Source: Oscillospiraceae bacterium
Lineage (GTDB): Bacteria; Bacillota; Clostridia; Oscillospirales; Oscillospiraceae
NCBI GenBank assembly: GCA_016287555.1
Contig: JAEFAK010000119.1
Coordinates: forward strand, 1-5,854
Direction: 5' to 3'
DNA: 5,854 nucleotides
Shown here: piece after piece, positions 1 to 5,490 of the stretch
Layout of the letters: every line of letters begins with the position of its first letter
Position numbering within the stretch: position 1 is the stretch's first letter
Made by a program: the position numbers and the translations under genes
Notes under the pieces: model-generated
Database searches by the model: none
What the model saw: the letters and a program-made list of their open reading frames with translations, nothing else
Told to the model about the DNA's origin: nothing

Positions 1-1181
1 ATCGTCGGGTCGTGCAGGTCGAGGCGCGCCATCGTCTCCAGCACCTTGTAGGAGACAGGGTTGACCGCGTCATCCCCGGTCTTCGGGTCGGTGCCGCCTA
101 TGGTCGTGTGCTGGAAGGAGACGCCTATGCCGACGGTCTGGGCGTTCTTGCCGAAGCCGCCGCCGTAGAACGTGTTTATCTTCAGGAAGAAGCCGTCGAC
201 GAGCTCCTGCGCCTCTTCGAGCGTCGTGCGCCCGGCCTCCAGATCGGCCTTCAGATACGGCCACGTATACTGGTCGAAGCGGCCGAGGCTGATGACGCCG
301 GGGTCGTTTTCGGATTTGAGGAAGACGTCGTACATGAGGGCCATCTGGCAGGCCTCCCAGAAGGTGCGCGGCGTCTCGGTCGCGATATGGTCGAGGCTCT
401 CCGCGCGGGACTCGTACTCGGCCTTCTTCGCGGGGTCTTCCGCCTTCGCCGCGAGCTCGCGGGCGAGGTCGGCGTAGCGGCGGGTCAGCGTTATCGCGCC
501 GTCGCAGGCGACTGTCGCGGCCTTGTAGAACATATACTTGCCGATGTCGTCGCCCATGATGTTGCCCTCGCGCTCGTCGAGCCAGTCCTGCGCCTGCCTG
601 CGGATGGCGCCGTAGCCCTGCCGCAGGATGTTCTGGTAGCCGGGGGTGAGGTGTCCGGGCGGGAGATAGATGGGCCAGCCGCCCTTCTTGCCGGAGGGGT
701 TGGCCTGCAGGACGAAGAGCTCCTCGACGCCGTCGGGCAGCCAGTTGGCCGCGCCGAAGCCGCCCTCCAGAGCGGCCTTCTCTTTGGATATCTCGCGCAG
801 GGCGGCGAGGTCCTCGGGGGATATGGCCATGCGCTGGTGGGAATAGAAGGGGTCGTCCTCGGGCGCGTGATGCAGCCCGTCCTCGCGGATGGGCCACGTG
901 TGCTCGATGTCGACGCTCAGCCAGCCGGAGCCGTTGGCCGCGCCCCAGCCCTTATAGCCGAGGCTGCCGAAGAAGTATTCGTCCTCGTGCAGGTTGAGCG
1001 GCATGCGCTCGAGGACGTAGAGGGAGATGTAGGGCTTCTGCAGGAGGGGCGGATACTTGAAGTATTTTTTCTTCGCCTCGAGCTGGAGGCGCGCCTTCTC
1101 CGAATCCGCGACCATGAGCCTGTCGCGGACCGCGTCGCGGAGCCTTGCGACGCGCTGCGTATAGGGCTTGAAGGTATACAT
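1..1181 (-). CDS. Pyruvate formate-lyase-type glycyl radical enzyme, N-terminal part (partial)
   Basis: The reading frame is open from an ATG at 1181 to the window edge (393 codons, no stop), so only the N-terminal half of a protein that is usually about 780-850 residues is present. PFL-domain hallmarks include PPGHLTPGYQNILRQGYGA at about residues 174-192, PRTFWEACQMALMYD at 271-285, SLGRFDQYTWPYL at 298-310, and IGGTDPKTGDDAVNPVSY at 361-378. Enzymes of this family use a glycyl radical, installed by a radical-SAM activase, to cleave or dehydrate small substrates in anaerobes. The catalytic Cys loop and the C-terminal Gly radical loop both lie outside the window, so the substrate cannot be assigned; PFL proper, glycerol/diol dehydratase, choline or isethionate lyase and others remain possible. 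The start is supported by AGGA at 1190-1193, 8 nt upstream, and by a near-consensus promoter. No activase gene is visible here. Confidence 0.9.
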   Translation of the reverse strand, partial: MYTFKPYTQRVARLRDAVRDRLMVADSEKARLQLEAKKKYFKYPPLLQKPYISLYVLERMPLNLHEDEYFFGSLGYKGWGAANGSGWLSVDIEHTWPIREDGLHHAPEDDPFYSHQRMAISPEDLAALREISKEKAALEGGFGAANWLPDGVEELFVLQANPSGKKGGWPIYLPPGHLTPGYQNILRQGYGAIRRQAQDWLDEREGNIMGDDIGKYMFYKAATVACDGAITLTRRYADLARELAAKAEDPAKKAEYESRAESLDHIATETPRTFWEACQMALMYDVFLKSENDPGVISLGRFDQYTWPYLKADLEAGRTTLEEAQELVDGFFLKINTFYGGGFGKNAQTVGIGVSFQHTTIGGTDPKTGDDAVNPVSYKVLETMARLDLHDPT

Positions 1182-1221
1182 GGCGCACGTCCTTTCTTTA
1201 AGGGGTGGTTTTACTTATTAT

Positions 1222-1240
1222 GGCATGATTATACCATGCC
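1222..1240. promoter_or_regulatory. Operator-like palindrome over the -10 box
   Basis: GGCATG (1222-1227) and CATGCC (1235-1240) form a perfect 6-bp inverted repeat with a 7-bp centre that contains most of the TATAAT box of the glycyl radical enzyme promoter. A protein bound here would block polymerase directly, so a repressor site is the natural reading. No regulator gene is present in the window to pair it with, and a chance palindrome is possible. Confidence 0.4.
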
Positions 1241-1256
1241 GGGAATGAGGATTCAA
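1228..1256 (-). promoter_or_regulatory. Sigma-70-type promoter of the glycyl radical enzyme gene
   Basis: On the minus strand a TTGAAT -35 box (1251-1256) is followed after exactly 17 bp by a perfect TATAAT -10 box (1228-1233). The predicted start of transcription is near 1221, giving a leader of about 40 nt that contains the AGGA ribosome site at 1190-1193 before the ATG at 1181. The match is inferred from box sequence and spacing only. Confidence 0.75.
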
Positions 1257-1441
1257 GGGAGAGAAAAGACCTGCCCCGCAAATGCGGAGCAAGCCAAAGG
1301 CTTCCCCTTCGGGGGCGTCTGCGCCGAGCGCCGCATGCGCCGACGCGAATGATACGGAGCTTGTGAAGACGAGGTGAGGGACCCTGCCGCATTTACGGGA
1401 AGCGCGCAGGGCGAGTCAGCGGATTTGACTGACCGGGGGCC
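1257..1441. other. Non-coding GC-rich stretch with nested inverted repeats, possible intergenic repeat element
   Basis: No convincing gene lies between the two divergent promoters. The stretch is rich in short inverted repeats. CCCGCAAATGCGG (1275-1287) is matched 12 of 13 in reverse complement by CCGCATTTACGGG (1387-1399). AAGCC/GGCTT lies at 1291-1303, CCCC-TTC-GGGG at 1304-1314, GCGTC/GACGC at 1315-1319 and 1342-1346, and CCCTGC/GCAGGG at 1382-1387 and 1406-1411. The frame that crosses it on the plus strand gives low-complexity Arg/Gly/Ala-rich peptide and looks non-coding. The composition resembles the GC-rich palindromic intergenic repeats common in some Clostridia, but that comparison is from memory. 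A structured RNA is the alternative. Confidence 0.4.
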
Positions 1442-1470
1442 TTGACAAGCCTCCCGGATCGGCGTAAACT
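1442..1470 (+). promoter_or_regulatory. Sigma-70-type promoter of the ATP-grasp protein gene
   Basis: A perfect TTGACA -35 box (1442-1447) is separated by 17 bp from TAAACT (1465-1470), a 4-of-6 match to the -10 consensus. Transcription should start near 1476-1478, about 84 nt before the ATG at 1561. The transcript would therefore begin at the foot of the hairpin that starts at 1480. Confidence 0.7.
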
Positions 1471-1479
1471 CATATCGTG

Positions 1480-1530
1480 AAGCAACGGCGTTTCACGGAC
1501 GATGTTCCGTGCGGCGCCGTTGCTTTTTTT
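1480..1530 (+). terminator. Intrinsic-terminator-like hairpin in the leader (putative attenuator)
   Basis: AAGCAACGGCG (1480-1490) pairs perfectly with CGCCGTTGCTT (1515-1525). Above a 3x3 internal loop, CACGGA (1494-1499) pairs with TCCGTG (1506-1511). The right arm runs into a tract of seven T (1524-1530). This is the form of a Rho-independent terminator on the plus strand, placed between the predicted transcription start and the gene at 1561. Read literally it would end transcripts after about 50 nt. It may attenuate the downstream gene, release a very short RNA, or act as a 5'-stabilising hairpin. A second, mutually exclusive hairpin is possible: GCTTTTTT (1522-1529) can pair with AAAAAAGC (1535-1542), removing the T tract from the first. 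Confidence 0.7.
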
Positions 1531-1547
1531 GTTGAAAAAAGCGGAAC

Positions 1548-1553
1548 GGGAGG
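1548..1553 (+). promoter_or_regulatory. Shine-Dalgarno site that sets the start at 1561
   Basis: GGGAGG lies 7 nt before the ATG at 1561. It is the reason for preferring that start over the in-frame GTG at 1477, which would force translation through the terminator-like hairpin and add 28 residues of unremarkable sequence. Confidence 0.8.
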
Positions 1554-1560
1554 TTATCTT

Positions 1561-4146
1561 ATGGCCGCATTCGACAGGGTATTTTCCGGCATACCCGAAA
1601 TGGACCGCGCGCTCGACAATATACGTATGGGCGACAACGTCGTCTGGCGCGTTTCCTCGCTCGACCAGTTCCGGGAGCTGGCGCGCCCCTTCGCCCTGCA
1701 GGCGATCCGGGACGGAAGGGACCTTATATACGTGCGCTTCGCCGGGCACGAGCCCGTACTCGAACCGATGGAGGGACTGAAGATAGTCCCGATGGAGCTG
1801 TCACATCTTTTCGAGACGTTTACCATCGACATCCACAACCTCATCGAGCGCGAGGGGAGGGACGCCTTCTACGTCTTCGACTGCCTCTCCGATCTGGAGG
1901 AGGCCTGGGCGACGGACCTGCTCATGGGCGACTTTTTTCATCTGACGTGCCCTTTCCTTTTCAAGCTGGACACGGTCGCCTTCTTCCCGGTCATAAGAGG
2001 GAGGCACTCCTTCGAGGCGATAGAGAAGATACGCAATACCACCCAGCTCTTTCTCGACGTCTTCCCCTGCGGCGAAGGCGGGACGGAAGAGCTCTACGTC
2101 CGCCCGGTCAAGGTCTGGAACAGAAACTCGCCGACGATGTTCAGTCCGCATAAGTACAGCAGAGACACGGGCGAGTTTCGCCCGCTTTCTGAGGGCGTGG
2201 AGATCAGCGGCTACTATTCGCGCGTCAATCTCGCAACGGCGGAAAACGCCGACCGGAATGCCGACAGCTGGGAGCGGTTTTTCCAGCGCACGAAGATAAA
2301 ATACGAAAACGGTCTCGACGTTACGGAGGACTGCGGCCGCATCTGCGACATCATGCTCACGCGCGACCCGCGCATGAGGCAGATGATAAAGCGTAACTTC
2401 CGCCCGCAGGATTATTTTGCTATCCACTCCCGCATGATAGGGACGGGCATGATAGGCGGCAAGGCCTGCGGCATGCTGCTTTCGCGCAAGATAACAGAAA
2501 ACGACCGCCCGGACATATTCTCGCGCATCGAGCCGCACGATTCGTTCTATATCGGTTCGGACGTCTTCTATTCCTTCATCGTCGACAACGGCTTCTGGGA
2601 TCTGAAGATAGCCCAGAAGACGGAGGAGGGGTATTTCGCTCTCGCGGACAGCATAGCGGAACGCATCATGCAGGGCAGATTCTCCCCCGGCATGGAGAGG
2701 GCCTTCCGCGCCCTTTTGGATTATTACGGCGGCGACCCCGTCATCGTACGCTCCAGCTCTATCCTGGAGGACGGCTTCGGCAACGCCTTCGCGGGCAAGT
2801 ACGAATCCGTCTTTTGCGCGAATACGGGCGATCTGGAGGAGCGGCTTGCCGCATTCGAGCAGGCGATACGGACCGTTTACGCCAGCACGGTCAGCATGTC
2901 CGCGCTCGATTACAGAAAACGCCGCGGCCTCTGGCAGAAGGACGAGCAGATGGCGCTGCTCGTGCAGCGGGTATCCGGCTCGCGGTACGGCGAGCTCTTT
3001 ATGCCGTGCGCGGCGGGCGTCGGCTATTCCATGAGTCCTTACCGCATGGGCGTCGAGCACCCGGAGGCGGGCATGCTCCGCCTCGTCGCCGGGCTCGGGA
3101 CCGCCGCCGTCGACCGCCGTACGGGATCATATCCGCGCATCGTCTCGCTAGACGCGCCGACGAGGTTCCTGCTCAACTCCTCCGAGCACCGCTCCCGCTT
3201 TTCCCAGCAGCTCATCGACGCCGTCAGCGCCTCGGCGGGGGACGTCGAGAGCCTCCCGGCGGAGCAGGTGCGCCCGCTCCTGCCGCGCTATCTGGAAGCG
3301 CTCCTCTTTACGCGGGACTGGCAGGCCGAGGCATGGTACCGCGAGCGGGGCAGCGAGCGCGACGTACGCTACACCTCCTGCGACGGGCTCGTGAAAAACG
3401 CGCAGCTGATGGCGGATATGAGGGATATCCTCGCCCTGCTGCAGGCGCGCTACGATTACCCCGTCGACGTCGAATATACGGTCAACGTCTCGCCCGACGG
3501 GCGTTACCTCATCGACCTTCTCCAGTGCCGCCCCCTGCAGATGACGGGCGAGGCGGAGGCGGTCGCCTTCCCGGATGAGGGGACCTTCGGCGGCGTCCTC
3601 GTCGAGACGAAAGGCGTCTCCATGGGCTTTTCCCGCCGGCTGGATATCGACGCCGCCGTCTATATCGACCCCATCGCGTACTACCGCATGCCCTATTCGG
3701 AAAAATACAGGGTCAGAACGGCGCTCTCGGCCGTCAACTGGAAACTGAAGGGGCGCGGCAAAAAGCTCCTGCTCATGGCGCCCGGCAGGATCTGTACCTC
3801 GTCGCCGGAGCTCGGCGTCCCCTCGTCGTTTGCCGACATCAGCGAGTTCAGCGCCATTCTGGAGATATCCGAGTCGCGCGCGGGCTACATGCCGGAGCTG
3901 AGCTACGGCAGCCATATCTTCCAGGACCTCGTCGAGGCGGGCATACTCTATTCCGCCGTCTTCGAGGAGAGCAGCACCCTGCGCTATGAGCCGGAGCGCG
4001 TTACCGCCGCGCGAAACGCCCTCCCGGACTACGTCGACAACGCGGAGGAACTGAAGGATATCGTCTTCGTCCGCGAATGCGCTCCCGGCGAGCTCACACT
4101 CTATTACGACATGACCGAGGAACGGCTCTTGATAACGGAGAAATGA
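1561..4146 (+). CDS. PEP synthase/PPDK-like ATP-grasp protein with degenerate KaiC-like N-terminus
   Basis: The protein has 861 residues. Residues 1-200 resemble a KaiC/RecA fold: it opens with SGIPEMDRALDNIRMGDNVV and has a Walker-B-like strand DAFYVFD at 101-107, but no GxxxxGKT P-loop is visible. Residues about 285-660 match the PPDK_N (PEP/pyruvate-binding) ATP-grasp domain: GGKACGM at 299-305, VRSSSILEDGFGNAFAGKYE at 396-415, GLGTAAVDR at 511-519, and DVEYTV plus LLQCRPLQ at 636-641 and 653-660. K301, R397, D636, E638, Q655 and R657 fit the ATP-site residues of PPDK. The swivelling phospho-histidine domain (GGxxSHxA) and the PEP-binding barrel are missing, so it cannot be an ordinary PEP synthase. 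Residues about 670-861 form a separate domain with APGRICTSSPELGVPSSF (740-757) and SYGSHIFQDL (781-790). I infer an ATP-dependent phosphotransferase or ligase of unknown substrate. It is probably cytosolic, as no signal peptide or membrane segment is seen. It is transcribed alone and convergent with the next operon. Confidence 0.85.
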   Translation: MAAFDRVFSGIPEMDRALDNIRMGDNVVWRVSSLDQFRELARPFALQAIRDGRDLIYVRFAGHEPVLEPMEGLKIVPMELSHLFETFTIDIHNLIEREGRDAFYVFDCLSDLEEAWATDLLMGDFFHLTCPFLFKLDTVAFFPVIRGRHSFEAIEKIRNTTQLFLDVFPCGEGGTEELYVRPVKVWNRNSPTMFSPHKYSRDTGEFRPLSEGVEISGYYSRVNLATAENADRNADSWERFFQRTKIKYENGLDVTEDCGRICDIMLTRDPRMRQMIKRNFRPQDYFAIHSRMIGTGMIGGKACGMLLSRKITENDRPDIFSRIEPHDSFYIGSDVFYSFIVDNGFWDLKIAQKTEEGYFALADSIAERIMQGRFSPGMERAFRALLDYYGGDPVIVRSSSILEDGFGNAFAGKYESVFCANTGDLEERLAAFEQAIRTVYASTVSMSALDYRKRRGLWQKDEQMALLVQRVSGSRYGELFMPCAAGVGYSMSPYRMGVEHPEAGMLRLVAGLGTAAVDRRTGSYPRIVSLDAPTRFLLNSSEHRSRFSQQLIDAVSASAGDVESLPAEQVRPLLPRYLEALLFTRDWQAEAWYRERGSERDVRYTSCDGLVKNAQLMADMRDILALLQARYDYPVDVEYTVNVSPDGRYLIDLLQCRPLQMTGEAEAVAFPDEGTFGGVLVETKGVSMGFSRRLDIDAAVYIDPIAYYRMPYSEKYRVRTALSAVNWKLKGRGKKLLLMAPGRICTSSPELGVPSSFADISEFSAILEISESRAGYMPELSYGSHIFQDLVEAGILYSAVFEESSTLRYEPERVTAARNALPDYVDNAEELKDIVFVRECAPGELTLYYDMTEERLLITEK

Positions 4147-4189
4147 AAGGAGCGGCCCTTTCCGAAACCGGAAAGGGCCGCTCCTTTCA
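4144..4189. terminator. Bidirectional terminator hairpin between convergent genes
   Basis: The 20-nt arm at 4144-4163 is a perfect reverse complement of 4170-4189 around a 6-nt GAAACC loop; one further G-C pair can close inside it. The left arm begins with the TGA stop of the ATP-grasp gene, and the right arm ends 2 bp before the stop of the GNAT gene on the other strand. Both flanks carry only short T runs (CTTTC on plus; CTTTCATTTC on minus), so it is not a textbook T-tract terminator. Its symmetry and position between two convergent stops favour a shared role. Confidence 0.85.
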
Positions 4190-4191
4190 AA

Positions 4192-4722
4192 TCACAGCGC
4201 TATCCAATATCTCTGTATGAATCCGCTCCTGCCGAGGCCGGGCTCGTCGGGGACCTCGTTTTCGAGGACGCCGCCGTTTTTGACTATCGTGCGGCGGGAG
4301 GCCTCGTTGCCCCTGTCGCACGTCAGGAGAACGCGCGTCTCCCCCGCCTCGCGGCAGAAGGGCAGCAGCAGGCGGAGCATCTCCGAGGCATAGCCCTTTC
4401 GCCGCTCCGTCGGGCGGACGGTGTAGCCGATATTCCCGCCGAAGCTGAGCAGGAAGTCCGTCAGCGGGTGGCGGAAGTCTATGACGCCAACGACGCGCCC
4501 GTCGGAGACGCGCACGGCGAGGAACACGTCCGAGGGGACGTAGCCCGCGCCGTACTTCGCGCGCAGGCGCGCTTCGAAGTCGAGCCACTCCTCAAACGTC
4601 GCGCAGTCCTCCAGCCCGGCGCAGCCGTCGAAGCCGTCGCCGGAGCGGAGCAGCTCGGCGCGGAAGTCCATGACCCGCTCCGCATGCTCCGCGGCCGGGC
4701 GCGCAAGAATAATATCGTTCAT
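4192..4722 (-). CDS. GNAT family N-acetyltransferase
   Basis: This is a 176-residue GNAT-fold protein of usual single-domain length, probably cytosolic. GNAT enzymes move the acetyl group of acetyl-CoA to an amine or similar acceptor; the acceptor here is unknown. The acetyl-CoA pyrophosphate-binding motif A is clear at residues 99-116 (GYTVRPTERRKGYASEML, with the RRKGYA loop), preceded by strand FLAVRVSDGRVVGVIDFR at 67-84. The late motif NEASRRTIVKNGG (139-151) is typical of the family. The overall pattern resembles COG3981-type predicted acetyltransferases. The reading frame extends upstream to 4908, but the ATG at 4722 has GGAGGG (4731-4736) 8 nt before it. It also overlaps the stop of the VanZ-like gene in an ATGA, so the shorter form is chosen. 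It is the last gene of a three-gene coupled set. Confidence 0.88.
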   Translation of the reverse strand: MNDIILARPAAEHAERVMDFRAELLRSGDGFDGCAGLEDCATFEEWLDFEARLRAKYGAGYVPSDVFLAVRVSDGRVVGVIDFRHPLTDFLLSFGGNIGYTVRPTERRKGYASEMLRLLLPFCREAGETRVLLTCDRGNEASRRTIVKNGGVLENEVPDEPGLGRSGFIQRYWIAL

Positions 4723-5279
4723 CGTTCTGTCCCTCCGCGTTTCCCGCGCCTTATGAGGCCGCGGACGAGCGCGTATATGCCGTATCCGACAGCGACGCCG
4801 AGCGTATTGAGGATGAGGTCGTCGGCGTCCGAGGCGCGCACGGCGAAGGGGAGCTGCAGCAGCTCGATGCACAGGGAGATGAGCGCTCCGGCGCCGACGG
4901 TCTTCCAAAAGCCGCGAAGCCGCCCGTATACTATCGGCAGAACTATGCCCGTCGGGACGAACATGGCCGAGTTGCCGACGAGGTTGAGCAGCAGGTCGCG
5001 TTTCGTATCAAATCTGAGCAGGTTTTTGAGCGGGACGAGGTTCACCCGGAAGGGGTACGCTGCCGCCGGGTCGAAGACGAGAGGCTGCACCCTCCCGCCG
5101 ACGCGCTCCATCGGGAAGAAGACGAAGCGGATGATGACGGCGAGGTTTATGAACATCAGAAGCAGCAGCGCCTCGCGCTTCAGGTCGACGCCGCCCCGCC
5201 TTATCCATACGATCGCGCGCACGAGGAGCCAGACCGCGGCGAAGACGAGCTCGGCGGCGAGCAGGGATATCTCGATCAC
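4719..5279 (-). CDS. VanZ-like family membrane protein
   Basis: This is a 186-residue integral membrane protein. Hydrophobic segments lie at about residues 4-26, 36-56, 99-119, 125-146 and 154-175, and the C-terminus is basic (RGLIRRGKRGGTER). The VanZ-like signature is clear: NLVGNSAMFVPTGIVLPIVYG at about 99-119, then ISLCIELLQLPFAVRASDAD at 134-153, followed by DLILNTLGVAVGYG at 154-167. The family includes VanZ of the vancomycin/teicoplanin resistance cluster, but most members are unlinked to resistance and have no proven function, and no other van genes are here. The start is GTG at 5279, overlapping the TGA of the DUF6440 gene as GTGA. No good separate ribosome site is visible, so translation is probably coupled to the upstream gene. 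The stop overlaps the GNAT start as ATGA. Confidence 0.9.
   Translation of the reverse strand: MIEISLLAAELVFAAVWLLVRAIVWIRRGGVDLKREALLLLMFINLAVIIRFVFFPMERVGGRVQPLVFDPAAAYPFRVNLVPLKNLLRFDTKRDLLLNLVGNSAMFVPTGIVLPIVYGRLRGFWKTVGAGALISLCIELLQLPFAVRASDADDLILNTLGVAVGYGIYALVRGLIRRGKRGGTER
4731..4736 (-). promoter_or_regulatory. Shine-Dalgarno site of the GNAT gene
   Basis: GGAGGG on the minus strand sits 8 nt before the ATG at 4722, inside the 3' end of the VanZ-like gene. It fixes the start of the acetyltransferase, whose frame would otherwise run on upstream in a non-homologous, Arg-rich shadow. Confidence 0.8.
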
Positions 5280-5452
5280 CTGCCGAATCTCTTGTCGATC
5301 AGGGGCTTGCCGTCCCTGTCCAGGAGCGGGGTCACGCCGCCGCCGTAGCCGGAATAGACGTAGAGGTACTGCACGCCCGTCTCCGTATCGACGATGATGC
5401 GCGTGCCCTCCAGGAAGCCTTCTTTTTCGAGGATCTCAAATCTTTTTTCCAT
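5276..5452 (-). CDS. DUF6440 family small protein
   Basis: This small protein has 58 residues: RFEILEKEGFLEGTRIIVD, then a conserved TGVQYLYVYSGYGGGVTPLL core (about residues 25-44) and DRDGKPLID near the end. This pattern matches, from memory, the DUF6440 family of short proteins of unknown function, whose members have the same length and the GVQYL...GG.TPLLD.DGKP signature. No signal peptide or membrane segment is seen; it is probably a small beta-rich cytosolic protein. The ATG at 5452 has GGAG (5462-5465) 9 nt upstream. The longer open frame upstream is discarded because it runs through the URO-D gene in the wrong frame. It is first of three overlapping genes and lies 38 bp after the URO-D family gene, so co-transcription with it is likely. 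Confidence 0.82.
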   Translation of the reverse strand: MEKRFEILEKEGFLEGTRIIVDTETGVQYLYVYSGYGGGVTPLLDRDGKPLIDKRFGR

Positions 5453-5469
5453 TTTTCTGTTCTCCGTTC

Positions 5470-5485
5470 CCGCCCGAAGGGGCGG
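5470..5485. other. Short GC hairpin between URO-D family gene and DUF6440 gene
   Basis: CCGCCC (5470-5475) and GGGCGG (5480-5485) form a 6-bp all-GC stem with a 4-nt loop in the 38-bp gap. On the minus strand it is followed by GAACGGAGAA and not by a T tract, so it is a poor terminator for the operon. It may lower expression downstream or protect the upstream mRNA 3' end. Confidence 0.45.
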
Positions 5486-5490
5486 CATTT

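Noticed and set aside
12..1352. Long plus-strand open frame (446 codons) opposite the glycyl radical enzyme
   Set aside because: It is the antisense shadow of a clearly homologous GC-rich gene, runs on into the non-coding repeat region, and shows no recognisable domain or ribosome site.
1257..1441. Cobalamin or other riboswitch upstream of the glycyl radical enzyme
   Set aside because: The region lies upstream of that gene's promoter on the minus strand and I could not match any aptamer core I know on either strand.
1450..1553. CCTCCCG (1450-1456) is a perfect complement of the CGGGAGG ribosome site (1547-1553), suggesting an anti-Shine-Dalgarno switch
   Set aside because: It lies upstream of the predicted transcription start, inside the promoter spacer, so it would not be in the mRNA; a 7-nt match is also likely by chance in GC-rich DNA.
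1801..3060. Minus-strand open frame (419 codons) inside the ATP-grasp gene
   Set aside because: It is antisense to conserved ATP-grasp motifs; its His/Ala/Arg-rich product has no family pattern. Such shadows are expected in GC-rich genes.
4719..5279. Glycopeptide resistance locus because of the VanZ-like gene
   Set aside because: No vanH/A/X/S/R-type genes are present; VanZ-like proteins are widespread without a resistance role.
4468..5397. Plus-strand open frame (309 codons) across the GNAT and VanZ-like genes
   Set aside because: It is antisense to three well-supported genes, with a Ser/Arg-rich product typical of a shadow frame.
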